Below are positions 1-6,858 of a stretch of DNA of 39,200 bases, one piece after another. How positions within the stretch are numbered: the stretch's first letter is position 1; every line of letters begins with the position of its first letter. Where the stretch lies: the NCBI RefSeq assembly GCF_001809535.1, contig NZ_KV797946.1, positions 58,865 to 98,064 on the forward strand, written 5' to 3'. Under the pieces are notes generated by a model. That model was not told the DNA's origin, made no database searches, and worked only from the letters and a program-made list of their open reading frames with translations. Source of the stretch: Aerococcus sp. HMSC062A02. GTDB lineage: Bacteria; Bacillota; Bacilli; Lactobacillales; Aerococcaceae. The translations under genes were made by a program, and so were the position numbers.

Positions 1-61
1 AGCTAACGCATACTATATCTGTAACTCGCTGCGCCTCGAACAGCTATAGCAACTGTCCGCG

Positions 62-192
62 AACTATGAGAAAACGTTTACTAACGATTTCTCATAGTTC
101 GTGAAGTGGATGTCAGGCCTGACTTTTGGAGCAGGTTTTTGAAAAATGTTCACTATTCAAAAAAAGAGGCTGGACCTTTTGTCCCAGCCTCA
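62..192. repeat. Dispersed intergenic repeat, copy 1
   Basis: This stretch matches 37957-38086 along its whole length with only scattered differences. It starts with a long hairpin: the arms at 60-73 and 88-101 are perfect inverted repeats, and CGTT (75-78) pairs with AACG (83-86) around a TACT loop, with one A/A mismatch between the two stems. Next come the palindrome TCAGGCCTGA (113-122), a short AT-rich segment and a GAGGCTGG/CCAGCCTC hairpin (166-191). No open reading frame is evident. It is probably a short non-coding repeat family of the genome; its function is unknown. Confidence 0.8.
159..191 (-). terminator. Rho-independent terminator (minus strand)
   Basis: Stem GAGGCTGGAC (166-175) pairs with GTCCCAGCCTC (181-191) with one bulged base. 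Read on the minus strand it is followed by seven Ts (159-165). It forms the end of the dispersed repeat and would act as a second stop for minus-strand transcripts leaving dps. Confidence 0.65.
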
Positions 193-224
193 TGACCTTG
201 GTTAAATTTTTATTCTAATCCAGT

Positions 225-266
225 AAAAGGGACCCTTAAGGCGTTGATTGCCTTAGGGGTCCCTTT
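225..266 (-). terminator. Terminator of dps
   Basis: A 17-bp stem with one wobble pair (226-242 with 250-266, 7-nt loop) lies 17 bases past the dps stop codon. On the minus strand the stem runs into a short T tract. Position and structure fit the intrinsic terminator of dps and any upstream read-through. Confidence 0.8.
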
Positions 267-282
267 GTTTGGCTATTTAAAT

Positions 283-747
283 TTAATAGATATCAGGGGC
301 TTGGCCTAGTTCAGCGGCTAACATCCAGATACGTTTTTCAAGAGCGTTTTGGTGGCCTTGCAAGAGGTCATTGGTCACGCCGTCGCCTTCTTCATCCGCT
401 TCAATGACAGCTTCACGGTAGAAGCCAACTAGATAACGGTAATTATCGAGGAGTTCAGCGAAACGTTCCTGGGTGGATTGTTCCCAGTTGCCTTTTTCAT
501 TGGTCAATTTGCTGTGTTCGATATATTCTTCCATGGTCGCATAGGGTGAACCACCGATAGTGATGAGACGTTCAGACACTTCATCTAATTGTCCATCAAT
601 GTCATCCATCCACTCATCGAGGAGAGGGTGGAGGAAAAGGAAATTAGCCCCACGCATGTACCAGTGTGTCTTATGTAGGATCAACTTCATTTGGCTTAAG
701 TCTGCAACTAATTGGTTGAGATTCTTTTTTGATTTTTCAAATGTCAT
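283..747 (-). CDS. dps: Dps-family miniferritin (DNA-protecting iron storage protein)
   Basis: A 154-residue protein of the Dps/miniferritin family, cytosolic dodecamers that oxidise Fe2+ with hydrogen peroxide, store the iron and shield DNA. The intersubunit ferroxidase ligands are all visible with the spacing known from Listeria Dps: His28 (in THWYMRG), His40, Asp44, Asp55 and Glu59. Length is normal for the family. The start follows AAGGAGGAATTTGAC, a strong ribosome site. A TATAAT -10 element (769-774, minus strand) lies just upstream with no good -35, as often seen at regulated promoters; PerR control is plausible but no full PerR box is visible. It is the last of several minus-strand genes and ends in two terminators. 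Identification is firm. Confidence 0.93.
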   Translation of the reverse strand: MTFEKSKKNLNQLVADLSQMKLILHKTHWYMRGANFLFLHPLLDEWMDDIDGQLDEVSERLITIGGSPYATMEEYIEHSKLTNEKGNWEQSTQERFAELLDNYRYLVGFYREAVIEADEEGDGVTNDLLQGHQNALEKRIWMLAAELGQAPDIY

Positions 748-794
748 GTCAAATTCCTCCTTGACTCTATTATAAACCCATTAGAGAAAATAAG

Positions 795-1337
795 CTATTT
801 TAAATCTTTGTTGTAGTGGGCTCTTTCCCCGCCAATAGACTTAGGCCGTCTCCGGCAGGTGTTGACCCAAGCTTCACCAATCCGGTGGTGTTGGAGACGG
901 AGCGGGACGCAGACTGGCAGGATGTGCATACCAATCAAAGTGTTGCCGATATCAATACCGGCGTCGGCTTGGATGGCTTCAATAGCAATGGGATCTTCAA
1001 AACCCTTGTAGGCCGCGGTCGCAAAAGATCCGCCGGCCTTGGGTTGGGGAACCACATTGACCTCAATAGCTTGGGGAAGGGCTTCCCGCTCCAAGATTAG
1101 GGCGCGGTTCAAGTGCTCACAGCATTGGGCCGCTAGGTAAATACCATGGGCTTTGAGTGTTTCGTGAATTGTCTGGAAGACTTCCTGACCAATCTCAGGC
1201 GAGGACTGGCTACCAATCCGCTCCCCAATGATTTCGGATGATGAGCAGCCAACCACAACGATTTGACCAGCTTTCAAATTGGCTTCCTGGATCAATTCTT
1301 CAACCAGGTCACGACATTCTTTTGCTAGAGATTCCAT
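795..1337 (-). CDS. UPF0340 / TIGR01440 family protein (YwlG-like)
   Basis: A 180-residue protein resembling the UPF0340 family (B. subtilis YwlG). Recognisable stretches are VVGCSSSEIIGERIG near the N-terminus, AAQCCEHLNRALILE around residue 70, and the C-terminal DIGNTLIGMHILPVCVPLR. The family has no settled biochemical function, so none is proposed. Its start codon overlaps the stop of the phosphatase gene upstream (TAATG), which implies translational coupling. B. subtilis likewise keeps ywlG close to the phosphatase gene ywlE, so the pairing is conserved. Length is typical. The stop sits at the edge of the inverted repeat AAAATAAGCTATTTT (787-801), which could be an operator or a weak hairpin before dps. 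Confidence 0.88.
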   Translation of the reverse strand: MESLAKECRDLVEELIQEANLKAGQIVVVGCSSSEIIGERIGSQSSPEIGQEVFQTIHETLKAHGIYLAAQCCEHLNRALILEREALPQAIEVNVVPQPKAGGSFATAAYKGFEDPIAIEAIQADAGIDIGNTLIGMHILPVCVPLRLQHHRIGEAWVNTCRRRPKSIGGERAHYNKDLK

Positions 1338-1819
1338 TACGATAACTTCCTTTCCTTTACGATCGTCTCTGTAATGGGATTGACACCTTCGTAAATGTCA
1401 TCAAAAGTTGTTAAAAAGTCTTTAGTTATAATTGGATCTAGAACATCGTCATCACTTCCCAAGAATTCATTGAATAAGTAAACGCGGTCATGGTAGGGGC
1501 TGGGGATACGTTCTAGGGCATCTTCTTTAACGTCTTGGTCCATGCAGATGATATAGTCGAATTTCTTACCATCCTTTGCGGTCAGTTGGCGGCTTTTCAT
1601 TTTCCCAGGATCGATATGGAATTGTTCCAGGATTTTAATGGTTTCTGGATGGGGGGGATTTCCCACCCGCCAATCTTCAATGGCTGCTGAATCGACAGAA
1701 ATTTTGCGTCTTAATTTTTCTTCTTTGACCTTTTGGCGAAGGACAGCTTCAGCCATGGGAGACCGGCAAATGTTGGCCCGGCAGACAAAGAGAACACGAA
1801 TGCGGTTGAAATTAAACAT
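1337..1819 (-). CDS. Low-molecular-weight protein phosphatase
   Basis: A 160-residue LMW-PTP-fold phosphatase. The CX5R(S) P-loop is at residues 13-20 (CRANICRS), with nucleophile Cys13 and phosphate-binding Arg19. The general acid is in the DP pair Asp128-Pro129. YwlE-type arginine phosphatases have Thr at the P-loop position where this protein has Ile17; Ile is usual in tyrosine phosphatases, so protein-tyrosine phosphatase is the better guess although the neighbour is a YwlG homologue. The start follows GGAGGAAGCCC. An extended -10 (TGTTATACT) lies upstream. The stop overlaps the next gene's start. The physiological substrate is unknown. Confidence 0.88.
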   Translation of the reverse strand: MFNFNRIRVLFVCRANICRSPMAEAVLRQKVKEEKLRRKISVDSAAIEDWRVGNPPHPETIKILEQFHIDPGKMKSRQLTAKDGKKFDYIICMDQDVKEDALERIPSPYHDRVYLFNEFLGSDDDVLDPIITKDFLTTFDDIYEGVNPITETIVKERKLS

Positions 1820-1853
1820 GGGCTTCCTCCAACTGTAATCATTTATTACTATT

Positions 1854-1862
1854 AGTATAACA
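1854..1862 (-). promoter_or_regulatory. Candidate extended -10 promoter for phosphatase-UPF0340
   Basis: The minus strand reads TGTTATACT, an extended -10 element, about 35 bases before the phosphatase start. There is no convincing -35 hexamer, which is tolerable for extended -10 promoters. Confidence 0.4.
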
Positions 1863-1887
1863 CAGTTAGAAGCTGCAGCGCTTGAGA

Positions 1888-2766
1888 CTAGCCTTCTTTT
1901 TCTCGGTCAAGAATTTCTTGGATGGCTCCCGCAAGACCAGCTGCATTATTAGACCGAGCTTGGTACTTGGCGGTTTCTTTAACTGCGTCTACGGCATTTT
2001 CCATGGCAAAGCTGTGGCCGGCAATTTCTAGCATGGGGATATCGTTATAATTATCGCCAATGGCTAGGACATGGTCGAGGTCGTAGCCGTGCTCTTGACA
2101 GTAACGTTTGAGGGCTGCCCCTTTATTGGCGTGGGTCTGGCTGATTTCAATATTATACTTGAAGGAAGAGGTGACATAAATGTCATCGAATTTTTGTAGG
2201 AATTCTTTTTTGAGAGGGACTAGGTGGCGGTCAGGGTCTTGGTGGGTGAAGGTAATCTTCACGATCTTTTGTCCTTCTTTATTGATCAGGTCTCTGAGGT
2301 CGTCTCGGTAGTCGATATTAGTAACTTCAGTTGATTGGGTGGCTCTTGTTTCCGCTTCCTCCTGGCTCATACCAACATTCATCTGCTGGATCAATCGGGT
2401 AATGCCTTGGATACGTTGGGTTCTGGAACTAGAATAGACATTCTTTGAAGTCATGGCTTCCATGTAGTAGCCGAGTTCACGTCCCCGGTCAAGGATAGCC
2501 AGGGATTCTTTATCCGCCAAGGGGATTTCATAATCAACCGTCCCGTCCCGGTCAAAGGCGATTGCCCCATTGAGACCGATAATTGGACAGCGAATGCCTG
2601 CTTCATTGAGCACAATCTTAGCTTCTTCAAAGTTACGTCCGGTACAGACAATGAAAGGGATTCCTAGGCTGTAAGTATGCATGATGGCATCAATATTTGC
2701 CTGGGGGATTTCCATATTACCATTGAGTAAGGTCCCGTCCATATCTGAAGCAATCAGTTGAATCAT
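1888..2766 (-). CDS. Cof-type HAD-superfamily phosphatase
   Basis: A soluble HAD hydrolase of the Cof/YkrA type, about 292 residues. Motif I (DMDGTLLNG, nucleophile Asp) is at the N-terminus, motif II Thr lies in [11 protein letters not shown], and motif [12 protein letters not shown] is near the C-terminus; the middle is a C2-type cap. Family members dephosphorylate small sugar phosphates or cofactors; the substrate cannot be read from sequence. The reading frame opens GTG-ATG. The ribosome site AGGAGG lies 9 bases before the ATG at 2766 and 6 before the GTG at 2769, so either could be used; I prefer ATG. It is divergent from ung. Confidence 0.9.
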   Translation of the reverse strand: MIQLIASDMDGTLLNGNMEIPQANIDAIMHTYSLGIPFIVCTGRNFEEAKIVLNEAGIRCPIIGLNGAIAFDRDGTVDYEIPLADKESLAILDRGRELGYYMEAMTSKNVYSSSRTQRIQGITRLIQQMNVGMSQEEAETRATQSTEVTNIDYRDDLRDLINKEGQKIVKITFTHQDPDRHLVPLKKEFLQKFDDIYVTSSFKYNIEISQTHANKGAALKRYCQEHGYDLDHVLAIGDNYNDIPMLEIAGHSFAMENAVDAVKETAKYQARSNNAAGLAGAIQEILDREKEG

Positions 2767-2873
2767 CACTAATTTCCTCCTATAATAAGTTTATCTTAAG
2801 TCTATGTCTATTCTACCATTTTAAGGCCGAAGAGACTAGAAATCTGCTAGTTAAAAGCAAAAGGAGGCTTTCC

Positions 2874-3548
2874 ATGCATCAAATTATCGAGAACCAGTGG
2901 CAGGAGGTTTTGGACCCCGTTTTTGAAGGCCCGACTTACCAAAAGCTACGCGAATTTTTAAAAAAGGAATACCAAGAAGAGGTGGTTTACCCCGATATGT
3001 TCCACATCTACGAAGCCTTCAAACGGACGGACTTTAGCCAAGTTAAGGTGGTTATCCTTGGTCAAGATCCCTACCATGGTCCTAAGCAAGCCCATGGCCT
3101 TTCCTTTTCTGTGCAAAAGGGGGTAGCAATTCCGCCATCCTTGCGCAATATCTACAAGGAATTAGCAGACGATGTGGGTTTTCAGCCTGTCCAGCACGGG
3201 AACTTGACGGAATGGGCGGACCAAGGTGTGCTCTTATTGAACTCGGTTTTAACTGTCCGCCAGGGTCAGGCCAACTCCCACAAGAACCATGGTTGGGAAG
3301 AGCTAACAGACTATGCGATCGCCCAACTTAACCAGCGCCAGGAGAAGATCGTCTTTATTCTCTGGGGAAATGCGTCAAAAGCTAAGCGTCCTTTGATCGA
3401 TGAGACTAAGCACGCTGTCTTGACTTCGGTCCACCCCAGTCCCTTGTCGGCCCACCGCGGCTTCTTTGGTTCCAAACCTTTCTCTAAGTGCAATCAAATC
3501 CTTGTAGCGGACGGTCAAGCACCGATCAACTGGCAATTAACTCCCTAG
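2874..3548 (+). CDS. ung: Uracil-DNA glycosylase (family 1)
   Basis: A 224-residue family-1 uracil-DNA glycosylase, which removes uracil from DNA to start base-excision repair. The water-activating motif GQDPYHGP is at residues 63-70 (catalytic Asp65), followed by the usual QAHGLSFSV; the C-terminal [13 protein letters not shown] motif carries His187. Length is normal. The start follows AAAGGAGGCTTTCC. Its last four bases overlap the end of the convergent copY gene, and I see no terminator between the two. Confidence 0.96.
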   Translation: MHQIIENQWQEVLDPVFEGPTYQKLREFLKKEYQEEVVYPDMFHIYEAFKRTDFSQVKVVILGQDPYHGPKQAHGLSFSVQKGVAIPPSLRNIYKELADDVGFQPVQHGNLTEWADQGVLLLNSVLTVRQGQANSHKNHGWEELTDYAIAQLNQRQEKIVFILWGNASKAKRPLIDETKHAVLTSVHPSPLSAHRGFFGSKPFSKCNQILVADGQAPINWQLTP

Positions 3549-3979
3549 TGCTTGACCTGGCACTGGCATTGACCTGGCAGGCAGGAACAAGTCACAGCTT
3601 GCGGCGCCTTCTCATCCAAGGCTTCTTGAATATGGTCAATCATGTCTTGGGAGAGGGGGGTGTCTTCAATACATTGGACGATGAGCTCTCCGGCCTGGCA
3701 CTGGCAGAGGTTGTCAAAAATCGTCTTGAGTTCCAGACGACTGGCTTCTTCCTGGCTGACCTGAGCTCGGTAGATATAGGACCGACCTTGTTTCTGCTTA
3801 TCTAGCCAACCCTTGTCCACTAAGCGCCGGATCAGGGTCTTAATGGTGGAATCCTTCCAAGCCATGGCTTCGGCCAGGCAATCAATAATATAGCGACTGC
3901 TGGTTTCCTTTTGCGCCCAGACCACCCGCATGATTTGCCATTCTGCTGGGCTAACCGATTTTTCTTGTCCTGATAACAT
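3545..3979 (-). CDS. copY: CopY/TcrY-type copper-responsive repressor
   Basis: A 144-residue BlaI/MecI-fold winged-helix regulator. The N-terminal DNA-binding half ([14 protein letters not shown], then [17 protein letters not shown]) is typical, and the C-terminus has the CxCx4CxC metal hook ([10 protein letters not shown]) that defines CopY as a copper/zinc sensor. In enterococci and streptococci CopY represses copA/copB/copZ and itself. Here no copper ATPase or chaperone is adjacent: the convergent neighbour is ung and the upstream gene is a hydrolase. A cop-box-like site lies about 20 bases before the start, so self-control is likely. The start follows GGAGATGATTAG. Identity is firm; the regulon lies elsewhere or is missing. 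Confidence 0.9.
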   Translation of the reverse strand: MLSGQEKSVSPAEWQIMRVVWAQKETSSRYIIDCLAEAMAWKDSTIKTLIRRLVDKGWLDKQKQGRSYIYRAQVSQEEASRLELKTIFDNLCQCQAGELIVQCIEDTPLSQDMIDHIQEALDEKAPQAVTCSCLPGQCQCQVKH

Positions 3980-3999
3980 CTAATCATCTCCATTATGGC

Positions 4000-4009
4000 T
4001 ACGTTTGTA
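4000..4009 (-). promoter_or_regulatory. Cop-box-like operator of copY
   Basis: The minus strand reads TACAAACGTA, one base away from the CopY operator TACAnnTGTA. It lies just upstream of a CATAAT -10-like hexamer (3992-3997), where bound CopY would block transcription. The overlapping TGTAAACGATTTAC also resembles a degenerate cre site, so the assignment is tentative. Confidence 0.4.
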
Positions 4010-4024
4010 AACGATTTACGTTTT

Positions 4025-4052
4025 AAAAAGGACTGCTTAAGCAGTCCTTTTT
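4025..4052. terminator. Perfect palindromic hairpin, bidirectional terminator-like
   Basis: AAAAAGGACTGCTT (4025-4038) is followed directly by its exact complement ending in TTTTT (4039-4052). The T/A ends make it terminator-like on both strands. It lies between the alpha/beta hydrolase and copY and probably stops minus-strand read-through from the hydrolase. Confidence 0.65.
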
Positions 4053-4065
4053 GGTTCTACCGAAC

Positions 4066-4108
4066 ATTCCTTAACTTAATTGGGAGAGGAAGTAAGGAAT
4101 ATCTTTTT
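4066..4108 (+). terminator. Second hairpin with downstream T tract
   Basis: ATTCCTTAACTT (4066-4077) pairs with AAGTAAGGAAT (4090-4100) with one bulged A, followed by CTTTTTAT. It is oriented as a plus-strand terminator, yet no plus-strand gene precedes it closely. It could end ung read-through or a small unrecognised RNA. Confidence 0.4.
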
Positions 4109-4169
4109 ATCAACATCTTTTGCTAGTACACTTACAGTATAAGACCTAAATGTGAATATTATATGAATT

Positions 4170-5081
4170 TTAGAGAATTTCTTTCTCTAACCATGCTCCG
4201 ATGTAGGCAAAGACCTCCTCTTCCCGGTTATAGAAGAAGAGTTCGTGGCCATGGCCAGCAAAGCGTTTGGTGTTGACCTGGCGGAGGCCTTGCCTTTCCA
4301 GTTCAGCCTTGAGCCGCTCCTGCTCATTTTTTCTAAAATGCAGGGGATCTGCTCCCCCGTTGAGGATGAGGATGGGCAGGTTTGGGCGGACTCCCTGGGC
4401 CCAATTTCGTTGGCTGGCATGCTGGGCTAAGTCGAGGACGGCTTGGAAACCAGCATTGGTGAAGACAAAGCCGATCAGAGGCTCTTCTTTGAGGGTCTGG
4501 CCTGCCCGCCAAGTGGCCTGGTAGGCAGGGGAGTTCTTGGCTTTGACCGGCTCCTGCCCAAAGATGAGCTGGTGGAGTTTGAGATTGGTCTCTCGCTTAC
4601 TTCGCAGGGTGAGGACTTGGAGGGCCCGGCGCAGGCCGCCGATGAAGGGGACATGGGCGTGACTAGCGGACAGGATGCAGGCGTCAATTTCCTGGCTGTA
4701 GGATTTAAGGAAGAGCCTGGTGACATAGGCCCCCATGCTATTGCCCAGCAGGATATAGGGTAAGCTATCCTTTTTAAAGTCCCGGACGACAGCTAAGGTA
4801 TCGGCAACGAGAATGTCCTTGGCTTGCTTGGGCGCTCCCAGATAGCCCAGGTTATGGTTTTTACGTGCGAGGGCGCCGTGGCCTAATTGATCATGGGCGA
4901 TAACCGTCAGTCCCCGCTGGTTAAAATAGTGGGCCAATTTTTCATAGCGGCCGCCATGTTCGGACATGCCGTGGACCACGTGGAGGATGGCCCGGGGCTG
5001 GTCAACCTCCCAGGCATGGACAGGGACATAGGGACGTTCTTTTAAGGCTGAGGGGATGTGGGTGTAGACTTGGTAGGTCAC
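4170..5081 (-). CDS. Alpha/beta hydrolase, monoglyceride-lipase / serine aminopeptidase S33 type
   Basis: A 303-residue alpha/beta hydrolase of the lysophospholipase/monoacylglycerol lipase group. The oxyanion region reads HVVHGMSEHGGRY (about 34-46), the nucleophile elbow is GNSMG with Ser115, the acid is probably Asp245 in NGGADPLHF, and the base is His277 or His279 in AGHGHELFF. There is no signal peptide, so it is cytosolic. Likely substrates are monoacylglycerols or similar esters, but that is family knowledge and not visible here. Translation starts at GTG, nine bases after AAAGGAG. It stands alone, divergent from the DUF1846 gene, with terminator hairpins downstream. Confidence 0.88.
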   Translation of the reverse strand: MTYQVYTHIPSALKERPYVPVHAWEVDQPRAILHVVHGMSEHGGRYEKLAHYFNQRGLTVIAHDQLGHGALARKNHNLGYLGAPKQAKDILVADTLAVVRDFKKDSLPYILLGNSMGAYVTRLFLKSYSQEIDACILSASHAHVPFIGGLRRALQVLTLRSKRETNLKLHQLIFGQEPVKAKNSPAYQATWRAGQTLKEEPLIGFVFTNAGFQAVLDLAQHASQRNWAQGVRPNLPILILNGGADPLHFRKNEQERLKAELERQGLRQVNTKRFAGHGHELFFYNREEEVFAYIGAWLEKEIL

Positions 5082-5177
5082 GGCGCGGCTCCTTTGCTAA
5101 ATAAGTTAACTCTTCTTGCATGATAACTTAAGCTTGCTCTCATTTCCAGAGATTTTGATTAAAGTTCGATGATTTAA

Positions 5178-5206
5178 TTTACAAGTCATCTTTAGGGTGC
5201 TAAAGT
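5178..5206 (+). promoter_or_regulatory. Candidate sigma-A promoter of the DUF1846 gene
   Basis: TTTACA (5178-5183), a 17-base spacer and TAAAGT (5201-5206) lie about 65 bases before the start codon. The match is moderate. Confidence 0.4.
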
Positions 5207-5270
5207 AGTATGAAGGAGAATTATTCTCAGACCATGGACCGTTAAAATTAAGAGATAAAGAGGGTTGCAA

Positions 5271-6779
5271 ATGAATAAAATTGGTTTTGATACAGAAAAA
5301 TACCTGGCCCACCAGTCCAAACATATCCTGGATTGCGTGTCTGGCAAGGATAAACTTTATATTGAATTTGGCGGTAAATTGATCGGCGATAAGCATGCCA
5401 AGCGGGTCCTTCCTGGTTTCGATGAAGACGCAAAGATGAAGCTCTTGGCGACACTCAAGGACCAGGCTGAGATCATTATTTGTATCTATGCTGGCGATAT
5501 TGAAAATAATAAGATTCGAGGCGACTATGGGATTCCCTATAATGAAGATGTCTTACGTCTGATTGCGGAGTACCAGCGCTATGGGATCCCTGTTAACAGT
5601 GTCTTACTGACCCGCTACAATGGCCAACCCAATGCCAAAGCCTTTATGACCAACCTGGAAAACCGCGGCATTAAGGTCTATGCCCATGAAGCTATCAAAG
5701 GCTATCCGACTGATATTGAAGCGATTTTTGGCGACCAAGGCTTTGCCAAGAATGCTTATATTGAGACCAGTAAACCTGTTGTGGTGGTTACTGCTCCAGG
5801 GGCTGGAAGCGGCAAACTCGCCACTTGCTTGAACCAGCTCTACCATGAGCATACTAGGGGAGTGAATGCTTCTTACGCCAAGTTTGAAACCTTCCCGGTA
5901 TGGAACCTGCCCTTGAAGCACCCAGTCAATATTGCTTATGAGGCCGCTACGGTGGATCTGAAGGATGTCAATATGATCGATAACTACCACTACGAAGCAT
6001 ACGGCGAAGTGGCTGTTAATTACAACCGGGATATCAATATGTTCCCAGTCATCCGCCGCATTATTGAAAACATTACTGAAGCCCCATCTGTTTATAAATC
6101 GCCAACCGACATGGGCGTTAACTGTATTGCTGATGGGATTATTGATGACGAGCTCTGCAAGAAGGCAGCGGAGCAAGAGATTATTCGCCGCTACTTCGCT
6201 ATTGAAAACGACTTTGTCAAAGGTACCTTGGACGAGGATTGCCGGCGCCGGATGCAAATTATTATGGAAGAAAGTGACCTCCATGCGACGGACCGGGCAG
6301 TTGTCCAACCCGCTCGCGACTATGAGGTTGAAGTCCAAGAACGCTTCGGCAAGAATGAAATCCAAGGGGTTGTTGCTTTGGCTCTGGAAGATGGACGGAT
6401 CGTTACCGGCCGGACTAGCGAGATTATGGATGCTTCGGCGGCTGTAATTGTTAACAGTCTCAAGGCCCTGGCCGGCATTAATGATGAGATCGATTTGATT
6501 GCTCCTATGATCCTCAACACCATCCAAGACCTCAAGCGGGAGGCCCTCCACAGCCGGGTGCCTGTCCTGACGACCAATGAACTCTTGATCGCCTTGTCCA
6601 TGAGTGCGGTAACCAATCCGACTGCCAAGGCGGCTTATGACCAATTAGAGTCCTTGGCGAACTGCCAGGCTCACGCGACTTTTATCCTCAGCCGGGAGAA
6701 TGAAAAGACCATCAAACGTTTGGGGATTGATATTACCAATGACCCTGTTTATTCAGCTAATAACTTACTGGCTAATTAG
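5271..6779 (+). CDS. DUF1846 family protein
   Basis: A 502-residue protein of the DUF1846 family, widespread in Firmicutes, with solved structures but no agreed function. Family-like stretches include the N-terminal GFDTEKYLAHQSKHILDCV, the glycine-rich VVVVTAPGAGSGKLATCLNQ near residue 170, which looks nucleotide-binding, and SPTDMGVNCIADGI in the middle. Length is as usual. The frame could open six bases earlier at a TTG, but ATG at 5271 sits at the right distance from AGAGG and matches the usual MNKIGFD start. It is monocistronic: own promoter, strong bidirectional terminator after it. I propose no enzymatic role. Confidence 0.9.
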   Translation: MNKIGFDTEKYLAHQSKHILDCVSGKDKLYIEFGGKLIGDKHAKRVLPGFDEDAKMKLLATLKDQAEIIICIYAGDIENNKIRGDYGIPYNEDVLRLIAEYQRYGIPVNSVLLTRYNGQPNAKAFMTNLENRGIKVYAHEAIKGYPTDIEAIFGDQGFAKNAYIETSKPVVVVTAPGAGSGKLATCLNQLYHEHTRGVNASYAKFETFPVWNLPLKHPVNIAYEAATVDLKDVNMIDNYHYEAYGEVAVNYNRDINMFPVIRRIIENITEAPSVYKSPTDMGVNCIADGIIDDELCKKAAEQEIIRRYFAIENDFVKGTLDEDCRRRMQIIMEESDLHATDRAVVQPARDYEVEVQERFGKNEIQGVVALALEDGRIVTGRTSEIMDASAAVIVNSLKALAGINDEIDLIAPMILNTIQDLKREALHSRVPVLTTNELLIALSMSAVTNPTAKAAYDQLESLANCQAHATFILSRENEKTIKRLGIDITNDPVYSANNLLAN

Positions 6780-6812
6780 GGTACAAGTCGGCAAAAAGAT
6801 AATAAGCAAACT

Positions 6813-6858
6813 AAAATCTCGCTTCAACTCCAGGAAAGGAGGGAAGCGAGATTTTTTT
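6813..6858. terminator. Bidirectional terminator between DUF1846 gene and pbp1A
   Basis: AAAATCTCGCTTC (6813-6825) pairs with GAAGCGAGATTTT (6843-6855), with eight or more Ts on the plus strand and a T run on the minus strand. It serves both convergent genes; the plus-strand T run touches the pbp1A stop codon. Confidence 0.85.

Noticed and set aside
68-86. cre-like GAGAAAACGTTTACT in the dispersed repeat
   Set aside because: It mismatches the cre consensus at both outer positions, and its sequence is explained by the hairpin, which is repeated far away with no promoter.
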